A DNA stretch of 64,000 nucleotides from Chryseobacterium koreense CCUG 49689. GTDB lineage: Bacteria > Bacteroidota > Bacteroidia > Flavobacteriales > Weeksellaceae. The position numbers and the translations under genes were made by a program. The stretch spans positions 59,325 to 123,324 of the forward strand of contig NZ_LFNG01000007.1 of assembly GCF_001045435.1 (NCBI RefSeq), read 5' to 3'. The notes beneath the pieces are model-generated. The model saw only the letters and a program-made list of their open reading frames with translations. It did no database searches and had not been told where the DNA came from. Below are positions 1-9,209 of this stretch, in pieces. The stretch's first letter is position 1, and every line of letters begins with the position of its first letter.

Positions 1-552
1 CTAATTGAATCCGAATTATTTGGACACGTGAAAGGAAGTTTTACCGGTGCGATCAAAGATAAACAGGGAAAATTTGAATTGGCCAATAACGGCACCATTT
101 TTCTGGATGAAATCGGCGACATGTCACTGATTGCCCAAGCAAAAGTTCTCCGCGCACTTCAGGAAAGCAAGGTTTCACCAGTTGGAAGTGACAAAGAAAT
201 TAAGGTAGATGTTCGTGTCTTGGCAGCAACAAACAAGGATATGGCGAAAGAAATCCAAGCTGGAAAATTCCGCGAAGACCTTTACCACAGGCTTTCTGTG
301 ATTGAAATTTACGTTCCGCCACTGGATGAACGAAAAGAAGACATTAAAATGCTGATCGACCATTTCGCGAAAACCATTGCCGACGAACATGGAACAGCGC
401 CAAAACAGTTTGACGACAAAGCAGTAAAAGCGCTTGAAGATTTTAGCTGGACCGGAAATATCCGCGAACTTAGAAATGTGGTGGAGCGGTTGGTCATCTT
501 GGGCGCAAATCCGGTAACTGCGGAAGATGTTGCAAGTTTCGTGAGAAAATAA
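1..552 (+). CDS. Sigma-54 interacting AAA+ activator, 3' part of gene
   Basis: The reading frame is open from the first base, so the gene begins before the window and only the last ~183 codons are present. The sequence shows the sigma-54 contact loop (GSFTGA, near the start), the Walker B region (FLDEIGDM), a sensor region (VLAATNKD) and the AAA+ lid with GNIRELRNVVERL. These are diagnostic of bacterial enhancer-binding proteins, which hydrolyse ATP to open sigma-54 RNA polymerase promoters. The protein stops only about 20 residues after the lid, so it has no C-terminal Fis-type helix-turn-helix. I infer a receiver domain upstream, as in NtrC-like response regulators, but it is outside the window. 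Family assignment is very secure; the target genes are unknown. Confidence 0.93.
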   Translation, partial: LIESELFGHVKGSFTGAIKDKQGKFELANNGTIFLDEIGDMSLIAQAKVLRALQESKVSPVGSDKEIKVDVRVLAATNKDMAKEIQAGKFREDLYHRLSVIEIYVPPLDERKEDIKMLIDHFAKTIADEHGTAPKQFDDKAVKALEDFSWTGNIRELRNVVERLVILGANPVTAEDVASFVRK

Positions 553-621
553 TTATCATTAAAATCAATAAACTAGGAAAAGTTTGCAGTATTTTTGCTG
601 CAAATTTTTTTATTTGAATTC

Positions 622-1989
622 ATGGCATTTCTAAACGCTCAATACACCAAATCCTGTTTAAAATTGGCACTTCCGGTAATGCTCACGCAAGTCGGGCAAG
701 TTTCTGTCAACCTGTTCGATAATATCATCGTGGGGAAATTACTTGGTGCGCAGGCTTTAGCATCTGTTTCATTGGGAAACGCTGTGTTCTTCTCAATTTT
801 CGTGTTTGCTTTGGGATTTTCCTTTGCGATTCCACCTTTGGTTTCTGAAGCACATTCGCAGCAAAAGCATGAAACCATCAATGCTGTATTCCGTCATGGT
901 TTTGTCATCAATCTTGGAATAGGATTATTGCTGATGCTGGTTCTTTATATGGCTCTTCCTCTGCTTTACCACATGGATCAGCCAAAAGAAATAATACCCG
1001 ATACCATTGGTTTTTTGGGAATCATGACCTTGAGTATTCTTCCGTTCATGGTTTTTCAGACCTTTCGTGAAGTTTCAGAAGGCCTTTCCTACACCATTGG
1101 TGTTACAAAAGCTACAATCATCGCCAATGTGATCAACGTGGTCTTAAATTACGTGTTCATCAAGGGAATGTTTGGGATTGATCCCATGGGTGTTCGCGGC
1201 TCCGCTTTGGCAAGTTTGATCGCTAGAATTGTCATGATGGTTTTCCTGTATTTTGTATTGCTAAAGGAAGCAAAGACCAGAAGATATCTAAAAGATTTTT
1301 CGCTTAAAATCTCTGAGTTCTCAAAATCGATGTTTGACAAAATGTTGAAACTTGGTTTTCCCACTGCTCTGCAAATGTTTTTCGAAGTCACCGCTTTTGC
1401 CGGAGCTGCATTTATTTGCGGACTGGTTTCGTCTCGCGACATTGCATCTCACCAGATTGCGCTTTCCATGGCGTCTTTCACCTTTAACCTCTGCATCGGT
1501 TTCAGTGTGGCATCCACGGTGATGATCGGCCGAAAACTTGGCGAGCAAAATTATGTGGGACTTAAGGAAGTAGGAATCAATAATCTGAAAATTGTACTGA
1601 TATTTATGCTGTTTTGCGGTGCTTTGTTCATTTTCGGGCGACATATTTTGCCTACTTTCTTCACCAAAAAAGAAGATGTTGACGTGATCGTCTTGGCATC
1701 AAAACTATTGATCATTGCGGCTCTCTTTCAGCTTTCAGATGGAATCCAGGTGGTCACTTTGGGCAGCCTCCGTGGAATCCAAGACGTGAAAATCCCTTCT
1801 ATCATCACCTTTGTCGCATATTGGCTGATATCGATTCCTTTAGGTTATTTTCTGACCGTACCTTTGAAAATGGGGGCTTTCGGGATGTGGATTGCACTTG
1901 GATTGGGATTGACGGTTTCGGCCATTTTGCTAGTTAACCGATTCCTGAAACTTTCTCAAAAGAAAATTGAAATTGCAGACCGGATTTAA
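622..1989 (+). CDS. MATE family efflux transporter
   Basis: The protein has 455 residues and about 12 hydrophobic segments, the length and topology of MATE (multidrug and toxic compound extrusion) exporters in the inner membrane. The opening region (LALPVMLTQVGQVSVNLFDN) and the repeated pattern half-way along (LKLGFPTALQMFFEVTAF) match the two pseudo-symmetric MATE halves. It would export cationic drugs or metabolites using a Na+ or H+ gradient. I chose the ATG at 622; an in-frame TTG at 595 would only add a hydrophobic stub (LQIFLFEF). It lies 69 bp after the sigma-54 activator and ends before a shared terminator with the convergent RND operon. Substrate cannot be read from the sequence. 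Confidence 0.9.
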   Translation: MAFLNAQYTKSCLKLALPVMLTQVGQVSVNLFDNIIVGKLLGAQALASVSLGNAVFFSIFVFALGFSFAIPPLVSEAHSQQKHETINAVFRHGFVINLGIGLLLMLVLYMALPLLYHMDQPKEIIPDTIGFLGIMTLSILPFMVFQTFREVSEGLSYTIGVTKATIIANVINVVLNYVFIKGMFGIDPMGVRGSALASLIARIVMMVFLYFVLLKEAKTRRYLKDFSLKISEFSKSMFDKMLKLGFPTALQMFFEVTAFAGAAFICGLVSSRDIASHQIALSMASFTFNLCIGFSVASTVMIGRKLGEQNYVGLKEVGINNLKIVLIFMLFCGALFIFGRHILPTFFTKKEDVDVIVLASKLLIIAALFQLSDGIQVVTLGSLRGIQDVKIPSIITFVAYWLISIPLGYFLTVPLKMGAFGMWIALGLGLTVSAILLVNRFLKLSQKKIEIADRI

Positions 1990-2170
1990 ATACATTAGAA
2001 TTGAAGCTGGTCAATCTTTAAAAAAAAGATTTAAGCATTGCTAAAGTGCGAACTGCACTATAAAATTCCTTTCCTGAAGATTAATTGACAAAGTAGTAGA
2101 AAGTTCTCTTTAGCCAATCATATAGCCCTCAGATTGCTTTTAGGAGCATGCCTACTTTTATTATAACTAA

Positions 2171-2200
2171 AAATCCCTGAAAGAAAACTTTCAGGGATTT
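2171..2200. terminator. Bidirectional intrinsic terminator
   Basis: A 13-bp perfect inverted repeat (AAATCCCTGAAAG / CTTTCAGGGATTT) has a 4-nt loop and T-rich flanks on both sides. It sits between the convergent MATE gene and the RND operon and would serve both. The rest of the 1990-2220 gap shows nothing else I can support. Confidence 0.8.
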
Positions 2201-2220
2201 ATTAAATTAAAATTTCTAAT

Positions 2221-5200
2221 CTAAGCTTCCGGTTCCGGATGATCCAAATGGAACTGCTCCGGATAAAGTGCTTTCAATCTCTCAATTTCTGCCGCTTCAT
2301 CTTCGGCATCGTGCTCGTGGCGTTTCACATATTTTCTTCTGGCGTTGATTTTTCGTTTCGAAACAATGTAGAACATTACTGGAACAATAATCAAGGTGAG
2401 GAAAGTAGCGAATGAAAGACCAAAAATAATCGTCCATGCGAGTGGTCCCCAAAACGCTACGTTGTCACCGCCAAGCGAAAAATGCGGATTGAGCTCGGTC
2501 AGGAACGATGCCACATCGAAATTCAGTCCGATCGCCAATGGAATCAGTCCTAAAATCGCAGTGGTCGCAGTGAGAAGAACCGGTCTCAAACGTTCTTTTC
2601 CGGATTGCACGATGATTTCTTTCACTTCTTCAAGTTCCAGATCGTCATGGGTTTCCACACCTTTCTCGTGAACTTTTTCATCAAGTTTCAAGACGAAGAA
2701 GTCCATCAACACGATTCCGTTTTTCACTACCACACCCGCAAGTGAGATAATTCCCATCATGGTCATCAAGATTACGAAATCCATTCCGAAAATCGACAAT
2801 CCTAGAAAAACTCCAGCAAAACTCAGCAAAATAGTGGTCATGATAATCAGCGTTTTCGAAAGCGAGTTGAACTGGAACACGATAATCGAAGTCACCAATG
2901 CCATCGCCAAAAACAACGCGAACAGTAGAAAGTTCATGTTTTTTCCCTGCTCTTCCTGTTCACCACCGAACCGGTAGGTAATATCTTGCGGAGTCTGGTA
3001 ATTCTTCAGTGAGGTCTGAATTTTCTGTACGATTTCGTTGGCATTATATCCTTTTAAGACTCCGGAATAAATCATGATGGTTCTGGTATTGTCTTTCCTT
3101 TTAATCTTGTTAAAGGTATTTTCTTCTTTGGTTTTCGCAAAAGTAGAAATCGGCACCTGAACCACTCCATGAGGACCCGTCAACACGATTGGCTGACTGA
3201 AAAGAAGATTAAGGTTTCTTCTTTGATCCTCCTGCATTCTTACCGCGATGTCATAATCTTCTTTCAAGTCTTTGAAAGTTGAAATATTTTGACCAAAAAG
3301 AGCCCTCCTGATGGAAATTCCGGTATAAGCTGTGGAGATACCGAGGTTTCCTGCAGTTTCACGGTCGATGTCGATGATCATTTCAGGGCTTTCCTTGTTG
3401 ATATCTGATTGTAACTTTTCAATTCCAGAAATCCCCTGTTCATTGATAAACTTGATCATTTTTTTGGATTCACCCAGAAGTTCGTCATAATCATCACCTT
3501 TCAGTTCAATCGAAATCGGGAATCCTACTGGAGGACCGTTCGCATCTTTTTCCACGGTATAGATAAATCCAGGAATGTTTGGAATCGCCTTCCGGATTTG
3601 CTCCATTACATCTGCGGTGTTCACCCCTCTTCTTTTTGCAAATTCCACATAAGTCACCACAATCTTTGATTTAAAAGGCGTATCTGCTTGTGAACCGGCA
3701 TCTACTTGCGGATTGATCGCTCCTTTTCCTACAGTGGTCACCATGGATTCCACCAGATAATTCTTACCCGTATTCTCGTCTTTATATTGATTTAAGACAT
3801 TCAGAATCTTTCCTTCTACCTGTTTTGTGGCGTGATTTGTTTTTCCGATATCCGTTCCTTGCGGATATTCCATATAAACTATGGTTTGTCTTGGAATATT
3901 TTCCGGAAAGAACAAGACTTTCGAGCGACCGATTCCCATCATCGCTCCATAAAGCAGAAAAGAGAAAATCAGTATTCCCACCACCAGGAAGAACGCATTT
4001 CTTGGTTTTTTGCCGACCAAAAGTTTTTCGATAAACTTCTGATATTTCTCTGCCAGTCTCGGGAAAAAGGTGAATTGAAAATGTTCGATTTTATCGTGGA
4101 AGAAACCTTTGTATAACCAAATCGCCAGAATTCCCAGCACCGAAACGGTCACAACTCCCAAAAAGTATTTTATTCCCGTAACCAGTCTTAATATTCCAAA
4201 AACAACGATCAAAATCCCGAAGATCATCGTGTATTTTTTCGCCTGTTTACTGGTAATGTTCCTATTTTCCAAACTCATGGATCCGGCCGTCATGGAAGCA
4301 TTGATGACCAATGCCACAAAAAGTGAAGCCATCAAAGTGACCGAAATGGTAATTGGGAAATACTTCATAAACTGTCCCATAATTCCAGGCCACAATAGCA
4401 TTGGAAGAAAGGCAAAAACCGTTGTCAAAGTAGAGGTAATTACCGGGAAGGCAATTTCACCGATCCCAAATTTCGAGGCCAATCTTCTCGGAAGTCCCTT
4501 CTCCATATTGGCGTAGACATTGTCCACCACCACGATTCCATCATCCACCAACATTCCGAGTCCCATTACCATTGCAAAAAGCACCATCGTATTTAATGTG
4601 ATTCCCGCATTTTGAAGGATTGCGAACGCGATCAACATGGATAATGGAATGGCAGTACCTACAAAGAGGGCGTTTTTCATTCCCATCGAAAAACTCAAAA
4701 CTCCCATTACCAAAAGAATCCCGATCAAAATGTGGTTTGCCAATTCATTTACCTGGTGTTCCACCGCCGAAGATTGGTCGGAAGTAAGCGTGATTTCCAC
4801 ATCTTTTGGGAGATAGGTTTCCTTCGCTTTTTCAATTTTCTCTTTCGCTTGGTCAATCGCAGAAATCATGTTGGTTCCCGCCCTTTTTTTCAGGTTGATC
4901 ATCACCACATCTTTTCCGGATTCCCTGGCGTAAGTTGTTTTTTCTTTTTCCTGGAAACTTACTTTCGCGATATCCCTGATTCTCACTCCGGGTTTCACCA
5001 TAAACGACTCAATATCCGAAGGTTTTGAGATCTGCCCTTTGATACGGACATTTTCCCGGTTACCGACGGTAATCAGGTTTCCTCCGGAAATGGTGATATT
5101 TTCATTCTTAATGGCGTTAATGACCTGGTCAAAGCTCACGCCGGCCGCATTCATTTTAAAAATATCTACCGCTATTTCCACTTCATTATTATCAACACCT

Positions 5201-5775
5201 AGAATCGTGGCTTCCTTCACTTCAGGGATATTTTCAAGATCATCTTTAATCAATCTCGCAAATTGCCTTAAATTGTATTTTGGGTAATCTCCTTTCACAT
5301 TGATGTTCAGAATCGGGAACTCCTCAGAAATATTCAGGTCGAAAACGCTCGGTTCCACTTTAGACCCATTATCCAGATTCGGCCATTCCTGGTCGCCTTT
5401 AGCTTCGTCGGTTTTGTCCTTGATTCTTTGTTTTGCTTCTGCAATCTTTACTTTTGGATCAAATTCCACGGTGATCAAACTGTAATCCTGAAAAGAGTTG
5501 GAAGTTACCTTCGTAATTCCCGAAACGTTTTTGTACTTGTCTTCCAGTTTCTTGGTGATCATTTTTTCCACATCTTCCGCAGAATTCCCGGGATAGATTG
5601 AAGAAATGTAAATATTGTTTTGAACCACCTCCGGAAAACTTTCGCGCGGCATGGAAAAAAACGAATAAATTCCCAGAATCACGATGATAAAAGTCAATAC
5701 ATAAACCGTAGTTCTGTTATCTACCGCCCAACTCGAAATAAACGATTCCTTATGATGGTGTGTATTTTCGCTCAT
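2221..5775 (-). CDS. RND efflux pump, inner-membrane permease
   Basis: At 1184 residues this is a resistance-nodulation-division transporter of the hydrophobe/amphiphile (HAE) type. The N-terminal helix is followed by a periplasmic porter domain (SIYPGNSAEDVE, the usual PGASAEEVE region), then a membrane block containing GMLVDDGIVVVDN with the paired Asp of TM4 used for proton relay, then a second porter/membrane half. It would pump drugs or lipophilic compounds by proton antiport through a TolC channel. It is longer than the usual ~1040 residues, partly from an insert of hydrophobic sequence near residues 500-560 and a charged C-terminal tail. It is the last gene of a tetR-tolC-adaptor-permease operon, 33 bp after the adaptor. 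Confidence 0.93.
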   Translation of the reverse strand: MSENTHHHKESFISSWAVDNRTTVYVLTFIIVILGIYSFFSMPRESFPEVVQNNIYISSIYPGNSAEDVEKMITKKLEDKYKNVSGITKVTSNSFQDYSLITVEFDPKVKIAEAKQRIKDKTDEAKGDQEWPNLDNGSKVEPSVFDLNISEEFPILNINVKGDYPKYNLRQFARLIKDDLENIPEVKEATILGVDNNEVEIAVDIFKMNAAGVSFDQVINAIKNENITISGGNLITVGNRENVRIKGQISKPSDIESFMVKPGVRIRDIAKVSFQEKEKTTYARESGKDVVMINLKKRAGTNMISAIDQAKEKIEKAKETYLPKDVEITLTSDQSSAVEHQVNELANHILIGILLVMGVLSFSMGMKNALFVGTAIPLSMLIAFAILQNAGITLNTMVLFAMVMGLGMLVDDGIVVVDNVYANMEKGLPRRLASKFGIGEIAFPVITSTLTTVFAFLPMLLWPGIMGQFMKYFPITISVTLMASLFVALVINASMTAGSMSLENRNITSKQAKKYTMIFGILIVVFGILRLVTGIKYFLGVVTVSVLGILAIWLYKGFFHDKIEHFQFTFFPRLAEKYQKFIEKLLVGKKPRNAFFLVVGILIFSFLLYGAMMGIGRSKVLFFPENIPRQTIVYMEYPQGTDIGKTNHATKQVEGKILNVLNQYKDENTGKNYLVESMVTTVGKGAINPQVDAGSQADTPFKSKIVVTYVEFAKRRGVNTADVMEQIRKAIPNIPGFIYTVEKDANGPPVGFPISIELKGDDYDELLGESKKMIKFINEQGISGIEKLQSDINKESPEMIIDIDRETAGNLGISTAYTGISIRRALFGQNISTFKDLKEDYDIAVRMQEDQRRNLNLLFSQPIVLTGPHGVVQVPISTFAKTKEENTFNKIKRKDNTRTIMIYSGVLKGYNANEIVQKIQTSLKNYQTPQDITYRFGGEQEEQGKNMNFLLFALFLAMALVTSIIVFQFNSLSKTLIIMTTILLSFAGVFLGLSIFGMDFVILMTMMGIISLAGVVVKNGIVLMDFFVLKLDEKVHEKGVETHDDLELEEVKEIIVQSGKERLRPVLLTATTAILGLIPLAIGLNFDVASFLTELNPHFSLGGDNVAFWGPLAWTIIFGLSFATFLTLIIVPVMFYIVSKRKINARRKYVKRHEHDAEDEAAEIERLKALYPEQFHLDHPEPEA

Positions 5776-5808
5776 AATTTTGCTTTAATTCAAATTAATG
5801 TTTAATGA

Positions 5809-7062
5809 TTATTGGGCAAGTTTAACTTTTTGGCCGTTGGTCAGGTTTTTGGAACCGTCTGTGATGAGTTGGTCTCCCCCATTTAATCCGCTGGTTACTT
5901 CAACCATATTCGATGATTTTTCACCCAGATTCACATAAACTTTTTTTGCCACCGCATTATTACCGTTAATGTTGGTCGCCACGAAAACATAACTTTTGTA
6001 GGCAGCGTCGTCATAAACATAATTTTGAGGAATCTGGATGGCGCTCGGATTTACATAAGATTCAATGCTTACTTGCGCTAAAAGATTCGGTTTCACGATT
6101 CCGCCGTAACTTGAAACAGGAATCTCGATTTTGAAAGTTCTGGTTGCAGGATCAATGTAGTTTCCTACCAATCTGATTTTAGAAGTGATCTTCTGGTTAA
6201 TGGTCGGCAAGAAAACCTTCACCGGCGTTCCCACTCTGATTTTTGCCAAATAATTTTCCGGAACATTCGCTTCAATCCTCATCATACCGAGTGAAATCAA
6301 CTTCACGATATTTGATCCCGGAGAAACAACCTGTCCGTTTTGAGTCACCACTTCATCAATCACACCGCTGAAAGGTGCAACAATTGCCGTTTTCGCGAGG
6401 TTTGCTTTGATGGCATCCGCCGCTTTTTGAGTGGCAGAAACTTGATTCTGTGCCGCCGCAATCTGGCTTTGAATAGCTTCATAATTGGTCTTTGCCTGCA
6501 AATATTGGAACTCTGAACCGATTTTTTGCTTCCAAAGGGCTTCTTGTTTTTCGTAAGCTATTTTTGCCAAATTGGCGTTCGCTTTGATTTGTTGCAGCTG
6601 CGCATTTGCCGCCGAAACCTGGATTAATGCCTGTTTGTGTTGGTCGTTCAAACCACCGTCTGCAACTCTACCAATCACTTGACCTTTGCTCACGTTTTGT
6701 CCTTTTTTCACGTACAGACTCAGCAATCCCGAAAAGTTTGGCTGCACCATGACATCCTGATCAGTGGTCACACTTCCTTGGATATCAAAATGCTGCACGA
6801 AATTCGTCAGTTCCAATTTTTGAAGAGAAACTACTCCATTCGCAGTTGGCGTGGCACCCAATGATGTAAGTTTGGTATCAATGTTTGCCATCACTTGATT
6901 GATACTATCGAGTTTGAATTTTTGTCTTTCCTTGTATTTTTGAAGACCTTCCACATCTTTGTTTTTAATCAATGCTTCAAGTTTGGCATCCTTCACGGTG
7001 GTTTCCTTTTTACAGGCTACAAAAGTGGAAAGTACTACTATTGGGAGTAAGAATTTTTTCAT
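5809..7062 (-). CDS. RND efflux periplasmic adaptor (membrane fusion protein), lipoprotein
   Basis: The 417-residue protein begins with a lipoprotein signal ending at a Cys (VVLSTFVACKKE), so it is probably anchored to the inner membrane facing the periplasm. After an N-terminal coiled segment it has a lipoyl half-motif (GLLSLYVKKGQNVSKGQVIGRV), a long helical hairpin rich in Ala/Gln, the second lipoyl half (APFSGVIDEVVTQNGQVVSPG) and a beta-barrel region. This is the AcrA/MexA layout; it joins the permease to the TolC channel. It lies 29 bp after the tolC gene and 33 bp before the permease gene. Confidence 0.93.
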   Translation of the reverse strand: MKKFLLPIVVLSTFVACKKETTVKDAKLEALIKNKDVEGLQKYKERQKFKLDSINQVMANIDTKLTSLGATPTANGVVSLQKLELTNFVQHFDIQGSVTTDQDVMVQPNFSGLLSLYVKKGQNVSKGQVIGRVADGGLNDQHKQALIQVSAANAQLQQIKANANLAKIAYEKQEALWKQKIGSEFQYLQAKTNYEAIQSQIAAAQNQVSATQKAADAIKANLAKTAIVAPFSGVIDEVVTQNGQVVSPGSNIVKLISLGMMRIEANVPENYLAKIRVGTPVKVFLPTINQKITSKIRLVGNYIDPATRTFKIEIPVSSYGGIVKPNLLAQVSIESYVNPSAIQIPQNYVYDDAAYKSYVFVATNINGNNAVAKKVYVNLGEKSSNMVEVTSGLNGGDQLITDGSKNLTNGQKVKLAQ

Positions 7063-7091
7063 AATGTTTATTTTTTGTATCAGTTTTTTGA

Positions 7092-8429
7092 TTATAATTT
7101 TCCTAGAGCCTCGTCAAGTTTTGTTTTGGCTTGAATCAGATTTAAGGCAGATTGGTAGTACTGCGCTTGCGAATTATACAGCTGTGTCTCTGCCTGCTGC
7201 AGATCGAAACTAGAGCCCATTCCTTCTTTGAACTTAATTTGCTGCTTATTGTAGATGCTGGAAGAAAGCGCGATTAACTCCTGCGCATTTTTGTAAGAAT
7301 TATAAGCGTTGTCATAATCCACAGAAGCTGAATAGGCTTTGTTTTTCAATGTTTTTTCCATGTCTTCCAAATCCAACTGGGATTTTTTCAAGTCAAGTTT
7401 GGCTTGCTCCGTCTGCCAATGGCGCTGAAGTCCACTAAAAATAGGGACGTCAAGCTGCAATCCCAAAATCGTGGAATTGAACCATCTGTTGTTGGTTTCA
7501 AAAATTTTGAACTGATTACTCCCGGTGTTATAGGCGGTATTCGCAAATCCGGAAAGACTTGGCAACGCGTAGGATTTCTGCAATTTGAGTTTCAACTCAT
7601 TAATTTTCAGCTGATTTTGTTTTAAGCGATAATCCACATGATTATTCAAGTCCAATTGATTATTAAGATCAACCAGTCCTTCATTTTTCTGAATTAATTC
7701 ATCCAGGGACGAACTCAGCGAAATATTTTGATCCAGCGGATATCCCATCAAATATTTCAATGCCATTACCAATTTTTCTCGGTCCCGCTTCAAATTTTGT
7801 TGATTGGCTAAAAGACTTTTGTAGCTGTATTCCTGCTGTTCCACGTTTTGAAACTCGACAAGACCTAATTTGTAGGTTTCTCTAGTATCATTCAGTGCTT
7901 TTTCCGCAACTTTTCTGTTTTCTTCAAGAGTTTTCAAGTTTTCATCTACCACCAAAACCGCAGTGTAAGACATCAAAATTCCTTCTTTTATTGAAATCTG
8001 CGTCTTTTCTTCCGCTAAAGCCATCGTTTCTTTATATGCTTTTGAAGATTGCAATCCAACCAAATAGGAACCGTTGAAAATCAATTGCGTCAAAGTCAAA
8101 CCCGCATTGGCATTGTGTTTCAATCCCATGGGAAACTCTGTCACCGTTCCCGGAGCAGCCTCACTACCCGGAAACTGACTCGCATCGATGAGCGTCACCG
8201 GAATTTTGAGGTAATAATTATATTTTGCCTGACCACTAATTTGGGGTAAACCAATTCCAATAGTTTCCTTTACCTTTTGGTCCGCAATCGTTCGGTCAAT
8301 TTTTGCCTTTTGCACCGAAACATTATGGTCAATTGCATATTGCCAAGATTCGTCAATGGTAAAAGACTGCTGTCCGAAAGCCAGCGACGAAATTGCCGTG
8401 ACTGCGAAGAATTGAATAACTTTCTTCAT
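7092..8429 (-). CDS. TolC family outer-membrane efflux protein
   Basis: The protein has 445 residues and a Sec signal peptide ending near LAFGQQ. It carries two copies of the outer membrane efflux (OEP) repeat, with long amphipathic helices rich in Gln, Asn and Leu and short beta segments, typical of TolC-like trimeric channels. The second repeat ends with the familiar GLGSSFDLQQAETQLYNSQ-like pattern (here GMGSSFDLQQAETQ). It is the second gene of the operon, only 2 bp after the tetR stop codon, and provides the outer-membrane exit for the RND pump encoded downstream. Confidence 0.93.
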   Translation of the reverse strand: MKKVIQFFAVTAISSLAFGQQSFTIDESWQYAIDHNVSVQKAKIDRTIADQKVKETIGIGLPQISGQAKYNYYLKIPVTLIDASQFPGSEAAPGTVTEFPMGLKHNANAGLTLTQLIFNGSYLVGLQSSKAYKETMALAEEKTQISIKEGILMSYTAVLVVDENLKTLEENRKVAEKALNDTRETYKLGLVEFQNVEQQEYSYKSLLANQQNLKRDREKLVMALKYLMGYPLDQNISLSSSLDELIQKNEGLVDLNNQLDLNNHVDYRLKQNQLKINELKLKLQKSYALPSLSGFANTAYNTGSNQFKIFETNNRWFNSTILGLQLDVPIFSGLQRHWQTEQAKLDLKKSQLDLEDMEKTLKNKAYSASVDYDNAYNSYKNAQELIALSSSIYNKQQIKFKEGMGSSFDLQQAETQLYNSQAQYYQSALNLIQAKTKLDEALGKL

Positions 8430-8431
8430 TG

Positions 8432-9028
8432 TTAACTGTTTATTTTTTTTAATATTTCTTTTCCTTTTTCGGTGGTAATGGCGTGCATATACATCATTAA
8501 AGCTTCCTCCTGGAATTCATTGTATTCTACCTCCTCTTCCGTAAAAAATGGCGTGCTGTCATATGAAAGCATCGTTTGGAAAATGATTTTTGCGTAAAGC
8601 TCCGCATTAAAGCCTTCGCGATAAAAACCCTGTTTTCTACCCTTCTCAATATTACCGACCAACATTTGAGAGAATTTTGCCGAGAAATCCAACATATGTT
8701 TGTTAAAAATTGCCGGATAATATTTCGCCAGTTGTCTGATAAAAACAGAATTATTGGAATTGATGGCGTCTTCAATCTCTTTGTCCCTGCAAAACATTCG
8801 CTCCACTGCATTGTCCACTTTTTGGTCCTGCACCTTCATCCTTCTTACAATTTCTTCAAGTTTGAATGCCAAGACATCCTCAATCAATTCTTCTTTATTT
8901 CTGTACATTTGATAAAGCGTCTTTTTGGAAATACCAAATTCGCCCGCCACATCGTCCATTGTCACTGTTTTCGCACTATTCTCCAAAAACAATCTTGTGG
9001 CCTTTTGTAAAAAAACTTGATCTGCCAT
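8432..9028 (-). CDS. TetR/AcrR family transcriptional regulator of the RND operon
   Basis: The 198-residue protein has an N-terminal TetR DNA-binding domain (residues ~5-50) with the helix-turn-helix VTMDDVAGEFGISKKTLYQMYRNKEEL, followed by an all-helical ligand-binding domain. It is the first gene of the operon and is followed after 2 bp by tolC. By analogy with AcrR it probably represses its own operon until a pump substrate binds. A good Bacteroidetes promoter lies just upstream (9046-9076), overlapped by a long dyad that could be its operator. Start ATG at 9028 gives the normal TetR length. Confidence 0.92.
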   Translation of the reverse strand: MADQVFLQKATRLFLENSAKTVTMDDVAGEFGISKKTLYQMYRNKEELIEDVLAFKLEEIVRRMKVQDQKVDNAVERMFCRDKEIEDAINSNNSVFIRQLAKYYPAIFNKHMLDFSAKFSQMLVGNIEKGRKQGFYREGFNAELYAKIIFQTMLSYDSTPFFTEEEVEYNEFQEEALMMYMHAITTEKGKEILKKINS

Positions 9029-9045
9029 GATAATTATTACGGGTG

Positions 9046-9076
9046 CAAATATACGAACGGAAACTAAAAAACCAAA
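9046..9076 (-). promoter_or_regulatory. Promoter of the tetR-tolC-RND operon
   Basis: On the minus strand a -33 element TTTG (9073-9076) is followed after exactly 19 nt by a -7 element TATATTTG (9046-9053). This matches the Bacteroidetes sigma-ABfr consensus TTTG-N19/20-TAnnTTTG. The tetR start codon is 17 nt beyond the -7 element. Confidence 0.8.
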
Positions 9077-9109
9077 AAAGTCTCCAAGTTTTTCTGTTAA
9101 GTTTCGTTC
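9055..9109. promoter_or_regulatory. Interrupted inverted repeat, candidate TetR operator
   Basis: The arms GAACGGAAACT (9055-9065) and AGTTTCGTTC (9100-9109) are complementary apart from one extra G, with 34 nt between. The left arm lies between the -7 and -33 elements of the tetR promoter. An operator role is inference from position; the arms are wider apart than in a usual TetR operator. Confidence 0.35.
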
Positions 9110-9179
9110 ACTTTTAAATTGAATAACGATTCTATTTGCATTTTACTTTAATGACTTAACATGTTCTTTAGAAAAGCAT

Positions 9180-9187
9180 TAACTTTG
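9180..9187 (+). promoter_or_regulatory. -7 element of the serine hydrolase promoter
   Basis: TAACTTTG matches TAnnTTTG and lies 22 nt before the ATG at 9210. The -33 region is poor (TTTA near 9160), so the promoter may be weak or regulated. Confidence 0.5.
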
Positions 9188-9209
9188 AAGAAACCGAATA
9201 AATAATCCC

